7,176 nt of DNA from contig CAXGOB010000136.1 of the NCBI GenBank assembly GCA_964011275.1, forward strand, positions 1 to 7,176, given 5' to 3'. Under the pieces are notes generated by a model. The model searched no databases. It was not told the origin of the DNA and saw nothing but the letters and a program-made list of their open reading frames with translations. The position numbers and the translations under genes are program-made. Below, in pieces: positions 1-5,980 of this stretch. The DNA comes from UBA7328 sp002471345. Its GTDB lineage: Bacteria; Bacteroidota; Bacteroidia; Chitinophagales; Saprospiraceae. How positions within the stretch are numbered: the stretch's first letter is position 1; every line of letters starts with the position of its first letter.

Positions 1-256
1 GTCTAAGTTCAACTTTGATAATCAAACTGTTTTCAAAGAGTTTGAGTCTGAAAACCACATCTAAAATCTGGATTGCAGATTCAAAAGTTTCTTAACTAAC
101 CTTGAAAGTTTAAACTCAATATTCGTTTCTCATAAGGAAAGCATTTTATAACAATCTGAAATGTGTAATTTAAACTCCTTCTCAAGATGAAATGTCATAC
201 ATTCGAAAAGATGCGATTTTGCACAAGAAGAAGTTAATTTTCAAAGAAGAAAACTT

Positions 257-550
257 ATGAATTGGTTTAAGAAAAAGAAAGACTGTAGTCATTGTAAAAA
301 AAATCAGACAAAACGTGATTTTGAGAACGAGCCTACCTGTGCAGAATGTCAAATGAAAATTTTGAAAGGTAGAGAATCTAATCGCATATGCCCAGTAGAT
401 GGTGCTACATTGCTGAAAGAAGAGAACAATCAAATAATTATTGATCGTTGTCCAAATTGTAATGGCGTTTGGCTTGATGCAGGAGAAATAGATGCTATAA
501 AGGAAGCCGCACATTCAGAAGGTCTTGCTGTAGGCATGGTGGTTTTCTAG
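257..550 (+). CDS. TFIIB-type zinc-ribbon (zf-TFIIB) protein, small
   Basis: This 97-residue protein carries a zf-TFIIB-like zinc ribbon at about residues 44-82. It starts with CPVDG (C45) and continues to RCPNCNGVWLDAGEID (C65, C68), the family signature. The fourth usual ligand is replaced by Asp48, giving a CPVD form. A second possible zinc site precedes it (C10-x2-C13 and C28-x2-C31), so the protein may bind two metal ions. The N-terminus is very basic (KKKK at 5-8) and there is no signal peptide, which suggests a cytoplasmic protein. The ATG at 257 follows a purine-rich stretch (AAAGAAGAAA). The family's function is unknown; a structural or nucleic-acid-binding role is only inference. 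The protein stops abruptly after GLAVGMVVF, and a hydrophobic reading continues in another frame (see 549-668), so the C-terminus may be truncated. It converges on the lipoprotein gene at 682-2031. Confidence 0.88.
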   Translation: MNWFKKKKDCSHCKKNQTKRDFENEPTCAECQMKILKGRESNRICPVDGATLLKEENNQIIIDRCPNCNGVWLDAGEIDAIKEAAHSEGLAVGMVVF

Positions 551-668
551 GAGTAGAGACAAAAATATCTTGATCGGTGCTACTGCAAAACACCTCCTTG
601 AAGCTATTATGGGAATAGCGCTTATTGTGATAGCGATATTGCAGTATCAAAGTACCTGTTCTACTTGA
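549..668 (+). other. Possible frameshifted C-terminal extension of the zinc-ribbon gene, or a separate tiny hydrophobic ORF
   Basis: Directly behind the zinc-ribbon stop codon (548-550) another frame stays open for about 40 codons and ends at TGA 666-668. It reads through ILIGATAKHLLEAIMGIALI and then VIAILQYQ, which looks like one short transmembrane helix. This frame is closed upstream by TAG at 531-533. The join to the zinc-ribbon frame would fall in the T4 run at 543-546, where removal of one T fuses the two readings without a stop. Alternatively ATG 609 could begin an independent 19-residue hydrophobic peptide. An open run of this length is not rare by chance, so this is a suggestion only. 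Confidence 0.3.
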
Positions 669-681
669 AGAGAGAATTTGT

Positions 682-2031
682 CTAGAGCTGTTCTAGATAC
701 TCCATCAATTTTGAATTATCTGAATGTTTATAGAATTTATCAAACTCTAAAAAGTACCCCTCTGGATCATATCCAACAAATGCTCTGTACTTTCCATCTG
801 GCCCAGTCCCCACAGAGTCTGATCTTAGTTTGAATGATTGGTTGGAGTCAACATAATCGAACCAACCATCAGGATCATCTATAATGTAGGAGATCGTTGC
901 AGCCTTCTCCTCTGTGAATTTATGCATGCCTCTACGCTCATCCACTAATCCAATAAAGCCTGTATCAGTTGCTTTGTAAATCTTAGTCCAGCCTTGGTCT
1001 GCAACTATTTCAAGTCCCAGTACATTTTCAACAAATTCCTGCATTTTCAAAACATCCTTATAATACATCCAGGTAATAGAACCATTGAATCCAAGATCAT
1101 CATCTACAGCCGTTGGAATGGTTTTGTTTTTATCTAAATATTGAATAAACAATTCATTTTCGGAATGTTGCTTGAAGGTTTCAAATTCTAATAAGTAACC
1201 TTCCGGATCTATCGCAACAAAACCATCATGAGGTCCTCCTTCTTTTGGTTTATAAGAGTATTTAATTTCGACACCATTCTCAGTGATGTGATCATACCAT
1301 TTAGATAGTTGATTGGTCAAGAGTGCTAATGCAACAGTCTTCGACTCATCTGCACTGTGCATTCCTTTTGCGGCATCTACAAGAATCACAAATGAGGACT
1401 CGGCAATTCTAAGAATGCTGGCATTATCATATTCGGCAAGTAACTCCAACCCAATTATTTTTGTGTAGAAGTCCGTAGCACGTTGCAAATCTTTGTAATA
1501 CAGAAACACATTAGTGGCCTTCAATCCAAAATCGGTCATTGTTCGTGCTTCCGTGTTTTGACTCAACAGGGAATTGATTTTTTTTGGTGAATAGCTCAGT
1601 AGTCGGCCGAATCTCCGTGCGATTTCTAATCGATTTTCATCGGTATATTTATTCGAAGAAACCAATTCGGATCTGTCTTTTTTCAATTTTAGATAAGCAT
1701 CTAATGTGCTACCTTGGTAGATTACCAGCACTTCTTTGTCTTTGGCGACATCAGCTGGAAAAAGGTCTGTAATTATTAAGTCATTCTCACGGTATAGTTG
1801 AACATGATTCCTTTCTGCCACCTCTTGAGCTTGATTTATAAACACATCCATCTCTTCTGATGACATCACAGCGCTAAGAGCAAGTTGCTTGACTCCAGCA
1901 TCTACCATTTCTCCAAAAGCACCAATAGCCCCGAGCTTATAATTGGTTTTGCTTGACTCGCTTTCAGGTGATGCGCAGCTGAAAGTGAAAATAAAAGAAA
2001 CAACAGCAATAAATCCCAGTATCTTTTTCAT
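682..2031 (-). CDS. Lipoprotein with two VOC (glyoxalase/bleomycin-resistance-like) domains
   Basis: The 449-residue product begins with a basic, hydrophobic signal peptide ending FTFSC, so Cys19 is the likely lipidated residue and the protein is membrane-anchored outside the cytoplasm. Residues 30-165 form a mostly helical domain that I do not recognise. Two VOC domains follow at about 170-288 and 317-434. Each has the YYKD...F...GLE opening and the DPEGY(L/F)LEF closing strand, and each ends in a similar tail (KQHSENELFIQYL and YKHSDNSKLMEYL), so the unit looks internally duplicated. VOC enzymes usually bind a metal through His/Glu residues. Here the closing Glu is present (E282, E429), but the usual His positions of the first strand appear to be N174 and I319. 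Catalysis is therefore doubtful and ligand binding is possible. The ATG at 2031 has only a weak GAG upstream. It is transcribed divergently from the gene at 2304. Confidence 0.87.
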   Translation of the reverse strand: MKKILGFIAVVSFIFTFSCASPESESSKTNYKLGAIGAFGEMVDAGVKQLALSAVMSSEEMDVFINQAQEVAERNHVQLYRENDLIITDLFPADVAKDKEVLVIYQGSTLDAYLKLKKDRSELVSSNKYTDENRLEIARRFGRLLSYSPKKINSLLSQNTEARTMTDFGLKATNVFLYYKDLQRATDFYTKIIGLELLAEYDNASILRIAESSFVILVDAAKGMHSADESKTVALALLTNQLSKWYDHITENGVEIKYSYKPKEGGPHDGFVAIDPEGYLLEFETFKQHSENELFIQYLDKNKTIPTAVDDDLGFNGSITWMYYKDVLKMQEFVENVLGLEIVADQGWTKIYKATDTGFIGLVDERRGMHKFTEEKAATISYIIDDPDGWFDYVDSNQSFKLRSDSVGTGPDGKYRAFVGYDPEGYFLEFDKFYKHSDNSKLMEYLEQL

Positions 2032-2177
2032 AGCTCAAAAATTATAGCGTCAAGATAATGATGAATGGTGTAGATGACAAAGGGATTGATTACTTGAATG
2101 CATTTGGTCATTGAAACATCATCTTTAAATCCCAACACTGACAAGTGATACAGAAAATAATAGAATTTCGATTTGGA

Positions 2178-2220
2178 AGACTTGAGGCCTCCTGCCTCTC
2201 TTTGATAAAGTCTCTTTTTT
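2178..2220 (+). terminator. Terminator-like hairpin with T6 run upstream of the DUF6090-type gene
   Basis: AGACTT (2178-2183) pairs with AAGTCT (2208-2213). Inside it GAGGC (2184-2188) pairs with GCCTC (2194-2198), leaving a 5-nt loop and a one-sided 9-nt bulge. A T6 run (2215-2220) follows on the plus strand. Its place between two divergent genes is unusual for a terminator. It could act in a leader of the gene at 2304, or end an upstream transcript or a lost gene. The bulge makes it weaker than the other terminators in this window. Confidence 0.3.
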
Positions 2221-2241
2221 CAATGAAAAAGGATCATAATT

Positions 2242-2261
2242 AGGGTGTAATATTACTCCCT
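2242..2261. promoter_or_regulatory. 20-bp operator-like dyad upstream of the DUF6090-type gene
   Basis: The sequence AGGGTGTAATATTACTCCCT is symmetric at 18 of 20 positions, with a perfect 10-bp core GTAATATTAC. Its centre lies about 53 bp before the ATG at 2304, where a regulator site would be expected. It differs from the dyads at 5938-5980, so a different DNA-binding protein is likely. No cognate regulator is visible in the window. A -7-like TATCTTTA (2292-2299) sits just before the start codon but has no clear -33 partner. Confidence 0.4.
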
Positions 2262-2303
2262 TCCCATTCGCTTTCCTCCTCTTTGATTCTATATCTTTAT
2301 TAT

Positions 2304-3074
2304 ATGCTCACCTTTTTACGAAAAATAAGAAAGTCATTGATTGATTCAGGTTCTACAAGAAAGTATTTCGTTTATGCTGTTGGTGAGATTGCTCTAGTGG
2401 TGATTGGAATTTTGATTGCATTGAATATTAACAATTGGAACCAAGACAGAATTAATAATGAGAAACAGATTGAGTATCTCCAAAACATTGTTAATGATAT
2501 AGATCTCCACATTAGCAATCTTGAATACCATCTAAAAGAGGAGAATAGCAATCTAGAAGAAATGGAAAAGTTAATCTCTCATTTCCATGAAAATGAAGGC
2601 TTTCTATTAAATGATACTACACTTCAATATTTTGGAAGTGTCTTTGATAGAACTACATTTTTAGCAACTCGGCCTACTTATGTTCAACTTCTTTCTAGTG
2701 GAAACATTGGTTTGATTCGCAATGACAGTTTACGAAATGAGATTGTTTCTTACTATCAAAAACTTGAACGAAGGGAATTAATTGTTCTAAAGAATAATGA
2801 TGTTAAAGATTTTGTTATAAACCCTATCTTCATTAAGAACATTGACCTCACTTTTGAAAGCACACTAAAAGTCTCAACAGGACTTGAAGAAAATTTGCCA
2901 AGTCAATTAGAACAAACCAATAAAAATCTCTTGGAAAAAGACCGAATATTTGAAGTAGTCAATATTATTAAATTGAAGTTTTTAGCTACTTATTCGGTTA
3001 TTGAATGGTTTGAGGAAGATATGCAAGGAGCTCTGAAAATGAAAAGACTCATAAATAGTGAACTTAGAAATTAG
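2304..3074 (+). CDS. DUF6090-type single-pass membrane protein
   Basis: I chose the ATG at 2304 (256 residues) over an upstream in-frame TTG at 2283, because family members begin with the short basic helix seen here (MLTFLRKIRKSL). A single transmembrane segment follows at residues 21-43. It contains the family hallmark GEIALVVIGILIALNINNWN. Next comes a helical, probably coiled-coil stretch (about 45-95) and a conserved-looking patch, YVQLLSSGNIGLIRNDSLRN (126-145), followed by a YYQKLE helix. The rest is largely helical and would face the periplasm or cytoplasm; the sequence does not settle which. The function of this family, abundant in Bacteroidota, is unknown to me. It is a single gene with its own upstream region, convergent with the protease operon. 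The family call rests on recall of the N-terminal signature. Confidence 0.85.
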   Translation: MLTFLRKIRKSLIDSGSTRKYFVYAVGEIALVVIGILIALNINNWNQDRINNEKQIEYLQNIVNDIDLHISNLEYHLKEENSNLEEMEKLISHFHENEGFLLNDTTLQYFGSVFDRTTFLATRPTYVQLLSSGNIGLIRNDSLRNEIVSYYQKLERRELIVLKNNDVKDFVINPIFIKNIDLTFESTLKVSTGLEENLPSQLEQTNKNLLEKDRIFEVVNIIKLKFLATYSVIEWFEEDMQGALKMKRLINSELRN

Positions 3075-3452
3075 ATGTAGAACTTGGGGATATATGATGT
3101 TGGAATGGGTTGATCGGCAAATGCATTTTTTTGACATATACCGTATAAAATAGAACCATGCATGAAACCTGTGACAAAGAATAAAGAGACAATTTTTTTA
3201 ACAAGGCACCAAAGAGAGGACAGCGTTTTGATTTGCTTTCCACCTCTAGAACATCATCCACAATTCAATAAACCACTGGACTTGTTCTGACACTATTCAT
3301 TCAAACTTCCTAATTTTTTCGGCATGAGCAAGGGTCAAGAAGGAAATGGAATAGATTTGAAAGCTTAGGTTCAAAGTAATCACATAAAAAGGAGAAGAAA
3401 TTACTTCCTCCTCCTTAAATAAATCATTTCTCAATAAAACAATAACAAAGAA
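3075..3452. other. Convergent intergenic spacer (378 bp) without a convincing gene
   Basis: This stretch separates the DUF6090-type gene from the M56 protease gene, which point towards each other. The only clear structure is the terminator at 3386-3416. A T7 run at 3126-3132 lies about 50 bp behind the DUF6090-type stop, but I see no solid stem before it. An open frame on the minus strand (3064-3261) has no recognisable family and no good ribosome binding site, so I do not call it. Confidence 0.6.
3386..3416 (-). terminator. Rho-independent terminator of the repressor/protease operon
   Basis: On the minus strand the arm AAGGAGGAGGAA (from 3416-3405) pairs over 12 positions with TTTCTTCTCCTT (from 3400-3389), including two G-U pairs. 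The loop GTAA is of the stable GNRA type. A T run follows (from the A run at 3386-3390). The hairpin begins 36 bp behind the protease stop codon. On the plus strand the wobble pairs become A-C mismatches, so it should work mainly for the minus-strand operon. Confidence 0.8.
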
Positions 3453-5432
3453 TTAGTTGGATTTTTCAATTGTTAATGAGTTCTTTTTACTTCCTTTTTT
3501 ATCAGAATATTCAAATAATAATTTCTGGCCTGAGCCAGGTTCAAGATCATAGTAATCTTCGATAAGCTCTAGATACTTATCACTTATTTGATATGATTGG
3601 CTCTTGCCATTTATTTTTATTCCATCATTATCCATAGTAAGACTCACCTTATTCTTTTTATAAAATAAGTCTTCCTTTAATTTTTCCAATAATAGGTTAG
3701 TGAATTCGCTTTTATCGGCATTTACGTAAACATAATCGTGCTCTAAGTCATGCAAGTCTCCTATATTTTCTCTTACCTCTTCTACTATTTCAGATACCAT
3801 TTCTCCTATTCCTTCTCCCATTTCACCAAAATCAAAATCATGTTCAAAATCAAAATCATGATCAAAATTAAACTGAAAACCTTCACCAAGAGCCTCCATT
3901 ACAGAAGCTGCAACACCTACTCCAAGTTCGCTACTAGCTTCAGCCAATTCTTCTAAATGTAATTGGAATTCTTCACTCTCAAATTTTTCAGCAAACTCTT
4001 CCCCCCATTCTTCCATGTCTTTTTCAAACTTCTTCATTTTCTCTTTGTATTCTTCACTTTCGAATTTCGCTTCAAATTCTTCCCCCCATTTTTCCATTTT
4101 TTCAGAAAACTCTTCCCAATCTTTTTCATCCCAGTCTCTATTCACACGAATTCTGTAAGAATGGTCGCCATTTTGTTTTCGTAATTCTCTAAGTTCTTCT
4201 CTCAATTCTCTTGATGCTTCTCTCGCTTCTCTACTCTTTTCTCTTATTTTTTCTTGCCTTTCTCTGATCATTTTTCTCAATTCTTCTTTCGAAGTGTCTT
4301 GAGGAGAAGAGATTAGTTTTATTGGGAATGTAGGTATAGATATATCTAAGGATCTGATATCTTTTACTTCTATTCTCTCAGGAAGATCAATTTTTGTTTT
4401 ATTGAAAAAATAGGTTCCTGCACTAAGGCATATAAGTGATGATAGGAGTACAATTCCTACTATTAAATTTCCTTTCATGATTGACATTTTTTGATTGTGA
4501 CTTAAAATTCTTTTAATCCGATTTAGTAATGATTGATTATCTTTTGAGAAGCCAAGAGCCAATTGATAATGCTGTGAAGCTCTCATTTCTCTTATTTTGA
4601 CCAATGTTTTTGCATAAAACATTCTGTTTTCAGGACTTTGCACTGCATAATCATCACAGTGATTTTCTCTTTCTTTTTCTATAATTCTGGTGGTCCACCA
4701 TATACATGGATGATAGAACATCAAAACTTCCATAGTCCGAATGATGAAATTTTGGACATAGTCTTGCCTGATTATATGGCCCAATTCATGGCGAAGTATA
4801 AGTTCTATTTCTTCTGGTGTCAGTTGGTTGATGGCAGCAACAGGAAATATTATTATTGGTCTTATCACACCCATCATAAGCGGTGACAAAACTTGTTGTG
4901 ATATTCCTACTTTTATGTTACGATCTATTCCATATTCTTTTTTGAGATGGTTCACTTTTATGACTAACCAATTCGGAATATCGAGCACCAATGACTTCCT
5001 TATTTTAATGATTTGAGCATATCCAAATAGAAGCCTCATTGTAAAGAAACCTACTCCTATAATCCAAATACCACTTATGAGTGGTATCATTTTTTTTATA
5101 TCAAAACTTTCTGCAGCTATTGTTGTAGCTATTATTGGAATTGATCCTAGTGGACTCCCTTCCGATGCCGGGTTTAAACCACTGTTCTTACTCCCTCCCC
5201 AATCGACATTTAAACTGTAAAAGGAAAATGTAGCCAATACTGATATCCCTAAAAGAATTAGTGTGGCAAATGCAATGTTATACCTAAATGTGGGGGAGTT
5301 ATTATGGCTATATTTCAGGTAGAGATTCATTAATAGTACCAACACAGCTCCTTGCCATAAGGAGTGCAGTATGGTCATTGCGAGGTTGTATAATACTGTT
5401 GAAGAAACCAAATTGGAGATGAAGTCTATCAT
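3453..5432 (-). CDS. M56-family (BlaR1/MecR1-like) membrane metalloprotease with a non-beta-lactam sensor region
   Basis: In BlaR1-type systems a membrane zinc protease senses a signal outside the cell and triggers removal of its partner repressor. This 659-residue protein has that core: membrane segments at about 13-37, 51-72, 113-135 and 321-343, the zinc motif HELGH (215-219), HPCIWW (241-246), and ERENHCDD with E256 as likely third ligand. The penicillin-binding sensor domain of true BlaR1 is missing. Instead residues 381-420 are Arg/Glu-rich and helical, 432-500 hold charged helical repeats (WGEEF...KFESEE twice), 521-535 alternate Phe with Asp/His, and about 592-625 form a closing domain (KVSLTMDNDGIKINGKSQ) that resembles tails I recall from Bacteroidota M56 proteins. 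The start overlaps the repressor's stop (ATGA, 5429-5432), showing translational coupling. The signal sensed cannot be read from the sequence; cell-envelope stress or metal are guesses. Confidence 0.93.
   Translation of the reverse strand: MIDFISNLVSSTVLYNLAMTILHSLWQGAVLVLLMNLYLKYSHNNSPTFRYNIAFATLILLGISVLATFSFYSLNVDWGGSKNSGLNPASEGSPLGSIPIIATTIAAESFDIKKMIPLISGIWIIGVGFFTMRLLFGYAQIIKIRKSLVLDIPNWLVIKVNHLKKEYGIDRNIKVGISQQVLSPLMMGVIRPIIIFPVAAINQLTPEEIELILRHELGHIIRQDYVQNFIIRTMEVLMFYHPCIWWTTRIIEKERENHCDDYAVQSPENRMFYAKTLVKIREMRASQHYQLALGFSKDNQSLLNRIKRILSHNQKMSIMKGNLIVGIVLLSSLICLSAGTYFFNKTKIDLPERIEVKDIRSLDISIPTFPIKLISSPQDTSKEELRKMIRERQEKIREKSREAREASRELREELRELRKQNGDHSYRIRVNRDWDEKDWEEFSEKMEKWGEEFEAKFESEEYKEKMKKFEKDMEEWGEEFAEKFESEEFQLHLEELAEASSELGVGVAASVMEALGEGFQFNFDHDFDFEHDFDFGEMGEGIGEMVSEIVEEVRENIGDLHDLEHDYVYVNADKSEFTNLLLEKLKEDLFYKKNKVSLTMDNDGIKINGKSQSYQISDKYLELIEDYYDLEPGSGQKLLFEYSDKKGSKKNSLTIEKSN
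3828..3866 (-). repeat. Tandem 18-bp repeat encoding FDHDFD / FEHDFD
   Basis: Two adjacent 18-bp units differ at few positions and encode the hexapeptides FDHDFD and FEHDFD plus a closing Phe (residues 523-535 of the M56 protein). Phe alternates with Asp, Glu or His, as in an amphipathic beta strand with one acidic, His-bearing face. Low-complexity expansion by slippage explains its origin. A metal-binding or surface-binding role is possible but unproven. Confidence 0.75.
3966..4097 (-). repeat. Imperfect 81-bp-spaced duplication in the M56 protein's charged region
   Basis: Residues 446-462 (MEKWGEEFEAKFESEEY, from 4047-4097) and 473-489 (MEEWGEEFAEKFESEEF, from 3966-4016) are near copies, 27 residues apart. 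Both DNA copies share a C6 run on the plus strand (TTCCCCCCATT) opposite the WGEE codons. The spacing and composition suggest a duplicated helical unit in the extracytoplasmic sensor region. Confidence 0.75.
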
Positions 5433-5812
5433 TTCTGAGCTTTTTCGATTTTTTCAATTAAATTTTTGATCTCTCTGAGCTCTAAATCATTTGTTTTATA
5501 ATTACCTAAAGCTTGTAATACAAGTGAGGAGGCAGATCCACCGAATGTATTTGTTATAAAGGTATTAAGCATAGAATTTTGAGTGCTCACTTGATCTATA
5601 GCTGCAGTGTAAATATGAGTTCGACTTGAGGTATCACGCATGACTAGATTTTTATCTGCCATGATTTGCATGATTTTTAAAGTCGTTGTATATCCTACTT
5701 CTTTTCTTTCAGATAGAATCTCGTTTACTTCTCTTACTGTGCATGATCCATTTTGCCATAAGATCTGGAGAATTTCCATTTCCGATTCAGTCGGTCTTTG
5801 TGATTTTTTCAT
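5429..5812 (-). CDS. BlaI/MecI/CopY-family transcriptional repressor
   Basis: This 127-residue protein has the usual length and layout of the family. A winged-helix DNA-binding domain spans about residues 6-70 (PTESEMEILQILW, TVREVNEIL, YTTTLKIMQIMADKNLV, and the RTHIYTA wing). A helical dimerisation region follows at about 78-126 (MLNTFITNTFGGSASSLVLQ). Family members bind inverted repeats as dimers and are inactivated by proteolysis after a signal from a partner M56 protease, here the overlapping downstream gene. In staphylococcal BlaI and MecI the cleaved bond is Asn101-Phe102, inside LVLNF. By my alignment the matching residues here are Q100-A101 (LVLQA), so the site or mode of inactivation probably differs. 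Two perfect dyads upstream (5938-5980) are the likely binding sites, implying autoregulation. The ATG at 5812 has only a weak AGAA upstream. Confidence 0.93.
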   Translation of the reverse strand: MKKSQRPTESEMEILQILWQNGSCTVREVNEILSERKEVGYTTTLKIMQIMADKNLVMRDTSSRTHIYTAAIDQVSTQNSMLNTFITNTFGGSASSLVLQALGNYKTNDLELREIKNLIEKIEKAQK

Positions 5813-5848
5813 TTTCTATTCTTATGCTATCGATTCTTCTAAATGAAA

Positions 5849-5902
5849 GGGTTAAACCAATTCTAAACAAAATATTTATTCAATTTAGAATGGTTTATAC
5901 CC
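5849..5902 (-). promoter_or_regulatory. Long hairpin in the leader of the repressor/protease operon
   Basis: GGGTTAAACCAATTCTAAA (5849-5867) is nearly the reverse complement of TTTAGAATGGTTTATACCC (5884-5902). About 18 base pairs form, with one single-base bulge on each side (A5860, T5898) and a 16-nt AT-rich loop. It lies between the proposed promoter and the repressor start codon, so it would be in the 5' untranslated leader. No T run follows in the sense direction, so it is not an ordinary terminator. It could stabilise the mRNA, bind a regulator, or be a remnant of a small palindromic element. Confidence 0.55.
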
Positions 5903-5928
5903 GTTTCATGATGACGTTTGAGAATCGT

Positions 5929-5956
5929 ATTATATTCTACGAACTGTTTCGTACAA
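5929..5956 (-). promoter_or_regulatory. Putative sigma70-like promoter of the repressor/protease operon
   Basis: Read on the minus strand, TTGTAC (5956-5951) and TATAAT (5934-5929) are separated by 16 bp. Transcription would start near 5922 and give a leader of about 110 nt. Members of the Bacteroidota normally use a TTTG / TAnnTTTG promoter, and I find no good match to that here, so the call is tentative. The operator at 5938-5953 fills the spacer and overlaps the upstream box, as expected for a repressed promoter. Confidence 0.4.
5938..5953. promoter_or_regulatory. Operator 1: perfect dyad TACGAA-N4-TTCGTA
   Basis: TACGAACTGTTTCGTA is a perfect inverted repeat with 6-bp arms and a 4-bp spacer. 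The same arms and spacer recur at 5965-5980. It lies upstream of the BlaI-type repressor gene and over its proposed promoter, so it is the most likely binding site of that repressor. An extra half-site ATCGTA at 5924-5929 lies beside it. Confidence 0.7.
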
Positions 5957-5964
5957 CAATGATA

Positions 5965-5980
5965 TACGAAAACATTCGTA
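5965..5980. promoter_or_regulatory. Operator 2: perfect dyad TACGAA-N4-TTCGTA
   Basis: TACGAAAACATTCGTA has the same 6-bp arms and 4-bp spacer as operator 1, with its centre 27 bp away. The spacer bases differ between copies (CTGT and AACA), so the arms rather than the middle are conserved. The next bases form a further short dyad, GTAATTAC (5978-5985), which overlaps the right arm. Two neighbouring sites suggest cooperative binding by repressor dimers. Confidence 0.7.

Noticed and set aside
2..64. Possible C-terminal tail of an upstream plus-strand gene ending at TAA 62-64, followed by a 6-bp hairpin at 65-81
   Set aside because: Only 20 codons are visible, another frame is equally open, and the hairpin lacks a T run.
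182..514. 110-residue minus-strand open frame opposite the zinc-ribbon gene
   Set aside because: It is a shadow of a gene with a clear zf-TFIIB signature; its translation is a Phe/Cys-rich string without family features.
681..697. TCTAGA-N5-TCTAGA inverted repeat at the end of the lipoprotein gene
   Set aside because: Each arm is itself a palindrome, the repeat lies over the last codons, and no T run follows, so it is likely chance from the LEQL-stop and YLE codons.
2058..2114. 18-codon open frame starting ATGATG in the divergent spacer
   Set aside because: It is very short, has no convincing ribosome binding site, and its peptide shows no leader-peptide features such as runs of one amino acid.
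3064..3261. 65-residue minus-strand open frame between the DUF6090-type and M56 genes
   Set aside because: It overlaps the end of the DUF6090-type gene, has no recognisable domain and no good ribosome binding site, and is of a length expected by chance.
3750..4184. Plus-strand Phe-rich open frames opposite the M56 protein's charged region
   Set aside because: They are antisense shadows of Glu/Lys-rich codons (GAA/AAA read as TTC/TTT), not genes.
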